Shown here: positions 26,562-34,788 of the stretch, piece after piece
Position numbering within the stretch: the stretch's first letter is position 1
How the letters are laid out: every line of letters starts with the position of its first letter
From: Microbacterium sp. cx-55
Lineage (GTDB): Bacteria > Actinomycetota > Actinomycetes > Actinomycetales > Microbacteriaceae
Reading direction: 5' to 3'
Assembly (NCBI RefSeq): GCF_021117345.1
Contig: NZ_CP088261.1
Span: 2,604,001-2,668,000 of the forward strand
Length of the DNA stretch: 64,000 nt
Program-made: the position numbers and the translations under genes
The notes under the pieces: generated by a model
What the model saw: only the letters and a program-made list of their open reading frames with translations
Told to the model about the DNA's origin: nothing
Databases searched by the model: none

Positions 26562-27011
26562 TCACTCGGTCAGGCACGGCGTGAACACGGCGACCACGAA
26601 GGCGGGCCCTTCGGGGGTCAGGGTGACCACGACGTCGTGCTCTGAGATCCACGCCGACTGCTCGGATGCGGCGGGCCGGATCGGCGTCCACTCCTCCGGA
26701 TCGAGCGTGTCGCCGAGCGCATCGAGGATGCCGGCGGCCTCGGCCTCGTGCGCCGTGATCGACAGCGTGCCGGTCGCCGTGTACGACGTCACGGTGCCCT
26801 CGTCGTCTCCCGTGCACGCCTGATCCGCAGGAGGGGAGGTCTCCAGACTCCGGAGGATCGCCGCATCCGTCTCCCCCGCGTGCGACACCAGGTCTTCGAA
26901 CACCGCCTCCGCCTCGCTCTTCACGAGCGCGGGGTCGGGGACGGCACAGCCCGCCAGAGCGATGAGAGCGGCGAGCGCGAGCGGCGCGGCGAGCACCCGC
27001 TGACGCGTCAC
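26562..27011 (-). CDS. hypothetical lipoprotein
   Basis: 149 residues from a GTG at 27011. A short signal peptide ends in the lipobox LIALAGC (Cys about residue 22), so the protein is probably lipid-anchored outside the membrane. The mature part is small, acidic and has two further Cys residues that could pair. I recognise no family. The GTG overlaps the stop of the upstream HExxH gene (GTGA), so the two are translationally coupled and probably act together. Confidence 0.75.
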   Translation of the reverse strand: MTRQRVLAAPLALAALIALAGCAVPDPALVKSEAEAVFEDLVSHAGETDAAILRSLETSPPADQACTGDDEGTVTSYTATGTLSITAHEAEAAGILDALGDTLDPEEWTPIRPAASEQSAWISEHDVVVTLTPEGPAFVVAVFTPCLTE

Positions 27012-28000
27012 GGGCGCACCACCGGACTGACCTCGTAGGCCTCCGCGACGGGTTCGGTCACCGGCACCCCGAGGGAGGCCAGGTGGTCGAGGAACCAGCC
27101 GTCGTACCATCCGTCCACATCGCACGGCGCCGAGCTGTTGGCGTACTGCCAGGCGGGGATGCCGTGCTGGTAGACCGCCCGGCAACTGGCGTCGGATTCG
27201 AGCTGAGCACCGTACGCGTCACCGTCGACGCCCACGCGTTGCGCGGCGAGGAACGCCGGGTAGAAGGTCTGGTACTGGTACCAGTGCATGACCTCGTGCA
27301 CGAAGATCGCCCAGACGCGTCCCTCGGTGCCGGGCTCCCAGGCGAGCATCACGGAGTTCGGGAACCGCGTATCGAAGCAGCCGCCGAGCACGAGCGTGTA
27401 CGGCCCGCTTCCGCCCGCCTCGTAGCCGCAGTTGTCGGCGCCAGCGTCGAACACGAGCTGCACCTGCGGTGCCCCGATCGAGTCCAGGAATGCGCGACCG
27501 GTCGGGTCGCCGCCGGGCATCGCGGTTCCGCCCGGGTTCGGCACCGGATCGGGCGGCGCGGTCGTTCCCGTGCGCCACTGCGCGGCCTGTTCCTGCTCGG
27601 CATCCCACGATGCGCGGGCGTCGCGGTAGGCGGTCGCCTGCTCGCCGATACGGGCGGTCGTTTCGGAGATCCGCGCGAACTCCGCATCCACCACGCTCTG
27701 CTGCGCCGCCGAGACCGTGCGGGCGGCGAGCGCCTCGGCGCGCGCGTCGAGCAGCAGGCGCGCGGTGAACGCGCCGGCGGCCCCGAGGACGAGGACGATG
27801 GCCAGGATCGTGAGGGAGACCCACACCCAGCGGCGGCGACGCGGCGGGGGCGGACCCCACACCGCGACCGGAGCGACGCCAGCCTCCGCATCCCCCGTCG
27901 GCGCCACTCCCGCGGCGACGTCGGGGGCACCCGCGCCCGGGCCCGGAGCGGAGAAGAACTCCGGCCCGGGTCCGTCGCCCGAGGGGCGCTGGTCGCTCAT
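27008..28000 (-). CDS. membrane-anchored protein with HExxH motif, function unknown
   Basis: 330 residues: a Pro/Gly/Ala-rich cytoplasmic N-terminus (1-50), basic PRRRRRW, one membrane helix (about 57-80), a coiled-coil-like segment (about 85-130), then an extracytoplasmic domain with four or more Cys. Within it, FVHEVMHWYQYQTF carries HExxH, the zinc-metallopeptidase signature, so it may be a surface protease. It could instead be an inactive or non-peptidase fold, since I cannot identify the third zinc ligand with confidence. I chose the ATG at 28000 (MSDQRPSGDG); the frame upstream overlaps the antisense of the dehydrogenase gene. It is coupled to the downstream lipoprotein gene. Confidence 0.75.
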   Translation of the reverse strand: MSDQRPSGDGPGPEFFSAPGPGAGAPDVAAGVAPTGDAEAGVAPVAVWGPPPPRRRRWVWVSLTILAIVLVLGAAGAFTARLLLDARAEALAARTVSAAQQSVVDAEFARISETTARIGEQATAYRDARASWDAEQEQAAQWRTGTTAPPDPVPNPGGTAMPGGDPTGRAFLDSIGAPQVQLVFDAGADNCGYEAGGSGPYTLVLGGCFDTRFPNSVMLAWEPGTEGRVWAIFVHEVMHWYQYQTFYPAFLAAQRVGVDGDAYGAQLESDASCRAVYQHGIPAWQYANSSAPCDVDGWYDGWFLDHLASLGVPVTEPVAEAYEVSPVVRP

Positions 28001-28068
28001 GGGTTCATCCTGCCCTGCCCGGGCGCGCCGCGCCGCCACCGTGCGCGCGTCGGCGCCGGCAGCGGCGC

Positions 28069-29433
28069 TCAGCCGGCGACGCGGACGAGCTTCTTGTTGA
28101 CGAACTCGTCGGCCGCCAGCAGACCCATCTCGCGAGAGGTGCCCGAGCGCTTGACCCCACCGAAGGGCAGTTCGGGCGAATCGGCCAGCACGCAGTTCAC
28201 GTAGACCATGCCCGCATCGATCGCGTCCGCGACGCGGTCGGCCTGCTCCGGGTCGGTCGTGAACACGTACGAGCCGAGCCCGAAGCTCGTGTCGTTCGCG
28301 AGGTGCACGGCCTCTTCCTCCCCCGCGACGCGGTAGACGACGCCGGCCGGGCCGAAGAGTTCTTCGCGATAGACGTCCATCTCCGGCGTGACGTCGGTGA
28401 GGACGGTCGGGGCGAAGAACGCGCCATCGCGCGTTCCGCCGGCGACGAGCCGCGCTCCCTGCGCGACGGCCGTGTCGATCTGCTCCTGCAGGCGCTCCGC
28501 CGCCGCCACCGACGACAGCGGGCCGAGGATCGTGTCCTCCGCGAACGGGTCGCCCACCTTCGACGACGACATCGCGCGGGTGAACTTCTCGAGGAAGTCG
28601 TCGTACAGCTCGTCGGCGACGATGAATCGCTTGGGCGCGTTGCAGGACTGCCCGTTGTTGTCGAGGCGCCCGTCGACCGCGGCGGTCACCGTCGCGTCGA
28701 GGTCGGTCGTGGAGAGCACGATGAACGGATCCGATCCGCCGAGCTCGAGCGCGACCTTCTTCAGGTGCCGTCCGGCGAGTTCGGCGACGGCCGCTCCCGC
28801 ACGCTCCGACCCCGTCACCGAAACCCCCTGCACGCGGCGATCGGCGATCACCGTGGCGGCCTGGTCGTTCGTCGCGTAGAGGTTCACATACGAACCCTCG
28901 GGCGGACCTGCATCCGCGTACATCTGCTCGATCGCGGCCGAGGACTCCGGGCACTGCGGCGCGTGCTTCAGCAGGATCGTGTTGCCGATCGCGAGGTTCG
29001 GCGCGGAGAACCGGGCGACCTGGTAGTACGGGAAGTTCCACGGCATGATCCCGAGCAGCACGCCGATCGGGGCCTTCCGCACGACCGCGGTTCCGTCGCC
29101 GAGGATGTCGAGCGGCTGATCGGCCGTGATGCGCTCGGCGTTGTCGGCGTAGAACTCGGTGATGTCGGCGGCGAAGTCGACCTCGCCGAGCGCCGCCTCC
29201 GTCGTCTTGCCGACCTCCCGCACGATGATCCGCGCGAGTTCATCGCGCCGCTCGCGGTGGAGCTCCGCGACGCGGCGCAGCAGCGCTGCTCGCTCCGCCA
29301 CAGGGGTGTCGCGCCAGACGCGGAACGCCGCATCCGCCGCGCCGATCTTCTCCTGCAGCTCCTCGTCGGTGAGGGTCGGGTAGGTGGCCAGCGTCTCGCC
29401 CGTCGCCGGGTTCACGACCGCGTATTCGCTCAT
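28069..29433 (-). CDS. NAD(P)+-dependent succinate-semialdehyde dehydrogenase
   Basis: 454 residues, aldehyde dehydrogenase superfamily. It oxidises succinic semialdehyde to succinate, the last step of GABA breakdown. Catalytic Glu lies in LELGGSDPF and catalytic Cys in NNGQSCNAPKR. GIMPWNFPYYQVARF is the cofactor-side motif of the Sad/GabD-like subgroup. I chose the ATG at 29433 (MSEYAVVNP); upstream sequence is not homologous. It is the last gene of the putrescine/GABA cluster, 37 bases after the permease. Being in that cluster supports the substrate, although this subgroup also includes other semialdehyde dehydrogenases. Confidence 0.9.
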   Translation of the reverse strand: MSEYAVVNPATGETLATYPTLTDEELQEKIGAADAAFRVWRDTPVAERAALLRRVAELHRERRDELARIIVREVGKTTEAALGEVDFAADITEFYADNAERITADQPLDILGDGTAVVRKAPIGVLLGIMPWNFPYYQVARFSAPNLAIGNTILLKHAPQCPESSAAIEQMYADAGPPEGSYVNLYATNDQAATVIADRRVQGVSVTGSERAGAAVAELAGRHLKKVALELGGSDPFIVLSTTDLDATVTAAVDGRLDNNGQSCNAPKRFIVADELYDDFLEKFTRAMSSSKVGDPFAEDTILGPLSSVAAAERLQEQIDTAVAQGARLVAGGTRDGAFFAPTVLTDVTPEMDVYREELFGPAGVVYRVAGEEEAVHLANDTSFGLGSYVFTTDPEQADRVADAIDAGMVYVNCVLADSPELPFGGVKRSGTSREMGLLAADEFVNKKLVRVAG

Positions 29434-29470
29434 GGGGGTACTCCTCGTGGGTGGGGGTCGAGTGGATGCG

Positions 29471-31018
29471 TCAGCGACGCGCGCGTCGGAGGCTCGACGG
29501 AGCATCCAACGAGAGGGTCTTGCCGCGGAAGAAGTCGGGGCGCACGACGGACTGCCAGATCATGATGGCGACGCCGAGCAGGATCACGGTGACCCCGAGG
29601 ATGAACACGAGGCCGAGGTCGCCGATGCGGGAGCCGCTGCCGTAGTCGGGGTCCATGCTGTCGATCAGCGTGCGCACGAACAGCACCGCGAGGATGACGC
29701 CGCCGATCAGCGGGAAGAGGAACGTGAAGAAGACGTTCCGCACGGAGTCGAACCATTGCTTGCGGAAGTACCAGACGCAGGCGAAGGCCGTGATCCCGTA
29801 GTAGAAGCAGATCATCATGCCGAGGGCGGTGATGGTGTCCCAGAGCACGTTCTCGCTGACGAAGCGCATGACGGCGTAGAACGCGGATGCCACGACGGCC
29901 GAGACGATCGTCGCGTACCCGGGCGTGAAGAACCGCGGGTTGACCTTCGCGAACGCCGGCGGAAGTGCTCCGTAGTGGCCCATGGCGAGGAGCGTCCGCG
30001 CGGGCGAGACGAAGGTCGACTGCAACGATGACGCCGAACTCGTCAGCACCGCGAGCGAGACGAGGAACGCGAGTGGTCCGAGGATCGGGCCGGACAGCGC
30101 GAAGAAGACGTTGCTCTGGATGTCTTCGTTGCCGAGCCCGAACTCCCCGTCACCCACTCCCGCGTACATGATCAGCGCGACCGCCAGCAGCAGGTAAAGC
30201 GCGACGATGATGACCACGGTGAGGGTGGCGGCGCGCCCCGGCGTCTTGTCGGGGTCCTTCGTCTCCTCGTTCATCGTGAGGGTGACGTCCCACCCCCAGA
30301 AGATGAAGATCGACAGGGAGAGGCCCGCGACGAGCGCCGTCACCGACGACACCGCGAACGGGTCGAACCAGGCGATGTCGAACGGGGTCGCATCGAACGC
30401 GGAGCCGTTCAGGGTGGCGACGATCGCGGCACCCGCGAAGAACACCAGCACGATCACCTGGAACCCGACCAGGAAGTACTGCAGCTTCTGCGTGGTCTGC
30501 ATGTCGCGGTACGACACCAGCGTCGCCGCCAGCATGAACAGGAGACAGACCGCCACGTTGATGAACGGGTTGAACGCCAGGTCGGCGATCGAGGGGTTGT
30601 TCGTGATCTGCGCGATCAGGAGGAACAGGAACTCCACGGCGATGCCGGCCAGGTTCGAGAGCACCAGGATGGTGGCGGCGATGAGGCCCCAGCCCGCCAT
30701 CCAGCCGATCCAGGGGCCGAAGGCGCGCGTCGCCCACGTGAACGAGGTACCCGAGTCGGGCATCCGGTTGTTCAGCTCGCGATAGCCGAACGCGACCAGC
30801 AGCATCGGGATGAAGCCGACGAGCATGATCGCCGGCACCTGCACGCCGACCTCGGACACGGTCGGGCCGAGCGCCGCGGTCAGCGTGTAGGCGGGGGCGA
30901 TACAGGAGATGCCGATGACGATGGCGCCGATGAGGCCCACCGTTCCGGCACTCAGTCCCTTGCTGGAGAGCCCGCCGGTCTCGTCGGACACGGGAACCTG
31001 TCGTTCGGGTGCACTCAT
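29471..31018 (-). CDS. APC-family amino-acid/polyamine permease
   Basis: 515 residues with about 12 membrane helices. GTVGLIGAIVIGISCIAPAYTLTAALGP is the substrate-binding first helix of the APC superfamily, and SGTSFTWATRAFGPWIGWMAGW is also typical. It imports an amino acid or polyamine by proton symport. Position between the dehydrogenase and the putrescine oxidase/GABA transaminase genes makes putrescine or GABA the likely substrate, by inference. Its start overlaps the stop of the universal-stress gene by four bases (ATGA). Confidence 0.9.
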   Translation of the reverse strand: MSAPERQVPVSDETGGLSSKGLSAGTVGLIGAIVIGISCIAPAYTLTAALGPTVSEVGVQVPAIMLVGFIPMLLVAFGYRELNNRMPDSGTSFTWATRAFGPWIGWMAGWGLIAATILVLSNLAGIAVEFLFLLIAQITNNPSIADLAFNPFINVAVCLLFMLAATLVSYRDMQTTQKLQYFLVGFQVIVLVFFAGAAIVATLNGSAFDATPFDIAWFDPFAVSSVTALVAGLSLSIFIFWGWDVTLTMNEETKDPDKTPGRAATLTVVIIVALYLLLAVALIMYAGVGDGEFGLGNEDIQSNVFFALSGPILGPLAFLVSLAVLTSSASSLQSTFVSPARTLLAMGHYGALPPAFAKVNPRFFTPGYATIVSAVVASAFYAVMRFVSENVLWDTITALGMMICFYYGITAFACVWYFRKQWFDSVRNVFFTFLFPLIGGVILAVLFVRTLIDSMDPDYGSGSRIGDLGLVFILGVTVILLGVAIMIWQSVVRPDFFRGKTLSLDAPSSLRRARR

Positions 31019-31902
31019 GATCGGGCTCCTTCTCCGCCGCGCGTACGCGGAACGACCACCATCGGAACGGGCAGAACGTGCAGCATCTTGGCCGCCGTCG
31101 ACCCGAGGAACAGGCGTCGGGGCTGGGCGAGTCGGCTCGAACCGACCATCGCGATCTCGCCGGGCAGCCAGTCGATGCGCTGCACGGCCTCCTCGATGCT
31201 GTCGCCGGTCGCGGTGACGACATCGGCCGCGACATCGGCGGGAAGCGCGGCGCGCGCCTGGGCGAGCACAGCGTCGGCGTGGGTTTCGCCGGTCAGACGG
31301 ATGACGCCGGTGTCGACGCCCGCGGGCAGATCGACGGTGGCGAGCGACAGGAGCCGGAGCGTTGCGCCGGTCGCTGCAGCGAGGGCGACCGCCTCCGCGA
31401 GCAGCACGTCGCCTCCCGGGCGGGTGCCGACCGCGGCCGTGACGCGGGACACACCCTCGGCGACGTCGACCTCACGCGCCCCCTCGGGGGCGAGGACGAC
31501 GGGCACATCGGAGTAGTGCATGAGTTCGCTGGCGACCGTGCCCAAGCGGTGGCGGCCGCGGAGTCCGCCGTTGGCCGCTCCCACGACGATGTACGAGGCG
31601 TCGAACTCGCCCGCCGCCGCCACGAGTCCCTCGGCGAACGACTCGGCGTGCCGAACGTGCCCGTCGTGGCGCACCGCATCCGACACCGTCTCGCGCGCCC
31701 GCTGCAACCACTCCGCCGCGGTATCGCGAAGGTGCCGGTTGTAGCTGGCGGCGGGTGGGGTGATCACAGAACGGTCCTCGTTCGGCAGCACCATGACGAC
31801 ATCGAGGACGGATGCGGAGGCCGCCGCCATCCGGACGCCGAGGGCCAGCGCATCGGCGCCGGCGTCGGTCGCGGTGTAGCCGACGACGATGCGGCCGCTC
31901 AC
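31015..31902 (-). CDS. tandem universal stress protein
   Basis: 295 residues with two UspA-like domains. The first runs from RIVVGYTATDAGADALALGVR to about 140, with the nucleotide-loop-like GAANGGLRGRHRLGTVASELMH. The second ends in VGSSRLAQPRRLFLGSTAAKMLH, which matches the G-2x-G-9x-G(S/T) ATP-binding pattern. It probably binds ATP and modulates its neighbours, since Usp proteins often sit beside transporters. It starts with a GTG that overlaps the stop of the oxidase gene by four bases, as deduced from the family-like VSGRIVVGY start. Confidence 0.88.
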   Translation of the reverse strand: MSGRIVVGYTATDAGADALALGVRMAAASASVLDVVMVLPNEDRSVITPPAASYNRHLRDTAAEWLQRARETVSDAVRHDGHVRHAESFAEGLVAAAGEFDASYIVVGAANGGLRGRHRLGTVASELMHYSDVPVVLAPEGAREVDVAEGVSRVTAAVGTRPGGDVLLAEAVALAAATGATLRLLSLATVDLPAGVDTGVIRLTGETHADAVLAQARAALPADVAADVVTATGDSIEEAVQRIDWLPGEIAMVGSSRLAQPRRLFLGSTAAKMLHVLPVPMVVVPRTRGGEGARS

Positions 31903-33257
31903 GCGCGCAGCTCCCCGACGATGTTCTCGGCGGCCAGGCGCCCCATCCGGATCGCGCCGTCGACGTGCTGGTAGCCGGCGCCGGCGAGGTCGCTGCACGC
32001 GAAGTGCATCGGTCCGACGGGCGTGCGGAGGTCGGCGCCGTAGCGGTGCAGTCCGCCGAGGTCGAAGCTCGCCGCGTACGCACCGCGGGTCCATTCCTCG
32101 CTCCCCCAGTCGCTCTCGTAGTAGACGACCGTGTTCTTCGCTTCGGGCCCGTAGTAGTGCGAGAGCGATTCGAGGATGCGGTCTTTGCGCTCCTCCGCGC
32201 TCAGCCGGAAGACGTCGTCGGCGTGCTGGTCCGAGACGAAGCCGACCAGCGTGCCGCGTTCGTCCTCGTGGTTGGTGTTGTCGTAGGCCTCGTGCACGAG
32301 TTCGTATGGGCTGAAGGCCGTCGCCGACAGGCCCTGCTCACGCCAGAACGGGCGGTCGTACACGGCGTGCACCTTGATGACGAAGCCCATCGACAGGTGC
32401 TGGTGCATCTGGTGCTGCAGCCGGGGCAGGGCGGGAACGAACGAGATCCGGTCGTAGAGCACCGGTGCGAGGGCGAGGATCACGCGGCGACCGCGCACCG
32501 TCATGCCGTCGGCGACGACGGTCGCGCCCTCGTCGCTCCACTCGATCGTGCGCACCGGCTGATTCAGGTAGACGTCATCACCCAGCCGCTCGGCGAGCAG
32601 CTGCGGCACCTGCTGCAGGCCGCCGACCACGCGCTTGTCGAGGATGAAGTCCGCGTCGACGAGGTGGGAGAAGCTGCCGGCGCTCGCCGCCATGAGGAGC
32701 GCCTGCAGCGTGGAGAACGTGTGCGCGGGCTTCGTGAGCATGGCGCCGGCGATGAACAGTGCGATGTTCTGCACGGCTTCGGCGTCGTCGGTCTGCTCTT
32801 CGAGCCAGGACTGGAATGAGACGCGGTCGAGGGCCTCGGCGTCGGGCGTCTCCCAGGGGCGGTCGGGGTCGACCTGGGCGACCAGCGCATCGAGTCGGTC
32901 GATGAGGTCGACCATGATCTTCTCGGTCTCGGGGGCGACCGGGAAGATATCGCCGGTGAAGCGGGTCAGGGCGCCGTTCGGTCCGATGTAGACGCTCTCG
33001 CCGTCGCGGTACCGGCTGTAGGTCTCCAGGCCCAGGTCGGCGACGGTGTCGATCAGCGCGTGCTGGTCGGGTGAGACCCACTGTCCGCCGATCTCGAGCA
33101 TTGCACCGTCGATGACGTCGGTCCACAGGCGCCCGCCGACGCGGTCGCGCGCCTCGAGCACCGCGACCGAGAGGCCGGCCTTCCGCAACTCGTTGGCGGC
33201 GGTGAGGCCCGCGGCCCCCGCGCCGACGATGACGACATCTCTTGTGATCTCACTCAT
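31899..33257 (-). CDS. flavin monoamine oxidase, putrescine-oxidase-like
   Basis: 452 residues. The N-terminal dinucleotide motif VVIVGAGAAGLTAANELRKAG and the following VGGRLWTD bind FAD; the C-terminal AGAGYQHVDGAIRMGRLAAENI completes the flavin site of the amine-oxidase fold. It resembles actinobacterial putrescine oxidases, which convert putrescine to 4-aminobutanal, H2O2 and NH3. The cluster with GABA transaminase and succinate-semialdehyde dehydrogenase supports this. The dehydrogenase step from 4-aminobutanal to GABA has no dedicated gene here. Other monoamines cannot be excluded. Confidence 0.9.
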   Translation of the reverse strand: MSEITRDVVIVGAGAAGLTAANELRKAGLSVAVLEARDRVGGRLWTDVIDGAMLEIGGQWVSPDQHALIDTVADLGLETYSRYRDGESVYIGPNGALTRFTGDIFPVAPETEKIMVDLIDRLDALVAQVDPDRPWETPDAEALDRVSFQSWLEEQTDDAEAVQNIALFIAGAMLTKPAHTFSTLQALLMAASAGSFSHLVDADFILDKRVVGGLQQVPQLLAERLGDDVYLNQPVRTIEWSDEGATVVADGMTVRGRRVILALAPVLYDRISFVPALPRLQHQMHQHLSMGFVIKVHAVYDRPFWREQGLSATAFSPYELVHEAYDNTNHEDERGTLVGFVSDQHADDVFRLSAEERKDRILESLSHYYGPEAKNTVVYYESDWGSEEWTRGAYAASFDLGGLHRYGADLRTPVGPMHFACSDLAGAGYQHVDGAIRMGRLAAENIVGELRA

Positions 33258-33307
33258 ACTGACTCCTTCGTCTCGGGTGCCCCGTCGCGGACGGGGCAGG
33301 GTGTTCG

Positions 33308-34663
33308 TCAGTTGTCGGCCAGGGCCGCGGCGACGACATCGAGACCGTCGTTCAAGAGGTCGTCGCCGATCGACAGCGGCGGCAGGAAACGGATGACGTT
33401 ACCGTACGTGCCGCACGTCAGCACGATGACGCCCTGCGCGATCGAGGCCTTGGCGACGGATGCGGCGAGCGCCGCATCCGGTTCTCCGGTCTCGGCGTCG
33501 ATGAACTCAGCCGCGACCATCGCGCCTTTGCCGCGCACGTCGCCGATCCGCGGGTCGCTCGCCTGCAGCTCCCGGAGGCGCCCCGTGAGGATCTCACCGA
33601 CCTCGCGCGCGCGTTCCAGCATCCCGTCGTTCTCGAAGACGTCGATCGCGGCGAGCGCCGCGGCGCAGGCGATGGGGTTACCGCCGTACGTGCCGCCCAG
33701 GCCGCCGGCGTGGGACGCGTCCATGATCTCGGCGCGCCCCGTGACGGCGGCGAGCGGGAGTCCGGCGGCGATGCCCTTCGCGGTCGTCACGAGGTCCGGC
33801 ACGATGCCGAACCCGTCGCTCGCGAACATCTCGCCCGTGCGGGCGAACCCGGTCTGCACCTCGTCGGCGATGAAGACGACGTTGTTCGCCCGGCACCACT
33901 CGACGAGCGCCTCGAGGAATCCCTCGGCGGGCACGATGAAGCCGCCCTCGCCCTGGATCGGCTCGATGACGATCGCCGCCAGGTTGTCGGCGCCGACCTG
34001 CTTCTCCATCATCGTGATCGCGCGGCGTGCCGCATCCGGGCCGCTGAGCCCATCGCGGAAGGGGTACGACAGCGGGGCGCGGTAGATCTCACCGGCGAAG
34101 GGACCGAAGCCGCTCTTGTACGGCATGGCCTTCGCGGTGAGCGCCATCGTGAGGTTGGTGCGACCGTGGTAGCCGTGGTCGAAGGCGACGACCGCGGGCT
34201 TACCGGTGTACTTGCGGGCGATCTTGACGGCGTTCTCGACCGCTTCGGCACCGGAGTTGAACAGCGCGGTCTTCTTGACGTGATCGCCGGGGGTCAGGCG
34301 GTTGAGGGCCTCCGCGACAGCGACATACGACTCGTACGGCGAGATCATGAAGCACGTGTGGGTGAACTGCGCGGCCTGCGCCTGCACGGCGGCGACGACC
34401 TTCGGATGCGCGTTTCCGACCGTCGTCACGGCGATTCCAGACCCCAGGTCGATGAGCGAGTTGCCGTCGGCGTCGACGACGATGCCGCCGCCCGCGGCGA
34501 CCGCCTGGATCGGAACGGTGTGCCCGACGCCCGCGGGGACCGCATCCGCCTTGCGAGCGAGGAGTTCCTGCGACCGCGGACCGGGGATGGCGGTGACGAG
34601 ACGGCGCTCCTGAACGAGCGAGGGTCCGCCGAGCGGCACGGCGGTGGCGTCGATGAGGGTCAT
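33308..34663 (-). CDS. gabT: 4-aminobutyrate-2-oxoglutarate transaminase
   Basis: 451 residues, class-III PLP aminotransferase. It converts GABA and 2-oxoglutarate to succinic semialdehyde and glutamate. Motifs: NSGAEAVENAVKIARKYTG, FIADEVQTGFARTGEMFA and TTAKGIAAGLPLAAVTGR with the PLP Lys. I chose the ATG at 34663 (MTLIDATAV); the longer frame runs into the divergent promoter region. It is first in the operon, divergent from a PucR regulator that probably controls it. Confidence 0.95.
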   Translation of the reverse strand: MTLIDATAVPLGGPSLVQERRLVTAIPGPRSQELLARKADAVPAGVGHTVPIQAVAAGGGIVVDADGNSLIDLGSGIAVTTVGNAHPKVVAAVQAQAAQFTHTCFMISPYESYVAVAEALNRLTPGDHVKKTALFNSGAEAVENAVKIARKYTGKPAVVAFDHGYHGRTNLTMALTAKAMPYKSGFGPFAGEIYRAPLSYPFRDGLSGPDAARRAITMMEKQVGADNLAAIVIEPIQGEGGFIVPAEGFLEALVEWCRANNVVFIADEVQTGFARTGEMFASDGFGIVPDLVTTAKGIAAGLPLAAVTGRAEIMDASHAGGLGGTYGGNPIACAAALAAIDVFENDGMLERAREVGEILTGRLRELQASDPRIGDVRGKGAMVAAEFIDAETGEPDAALAASVAKASIAQGVIVLTCGTYGNVIRFLPPLSIGDDLLNDGLDVVAAALADN

Positions 34664-34788
34664 GGCCGCGAGCGTATGGCCGGCGCCGAGCGCGACGCAC
34701 TCGCCCGTTCGTATACGCTGCGTTGCGGATGCGCCACGATGTACACCGCCGTGTGTCGTACGCGCGCCTCCGACCGAGGGGAACACCC

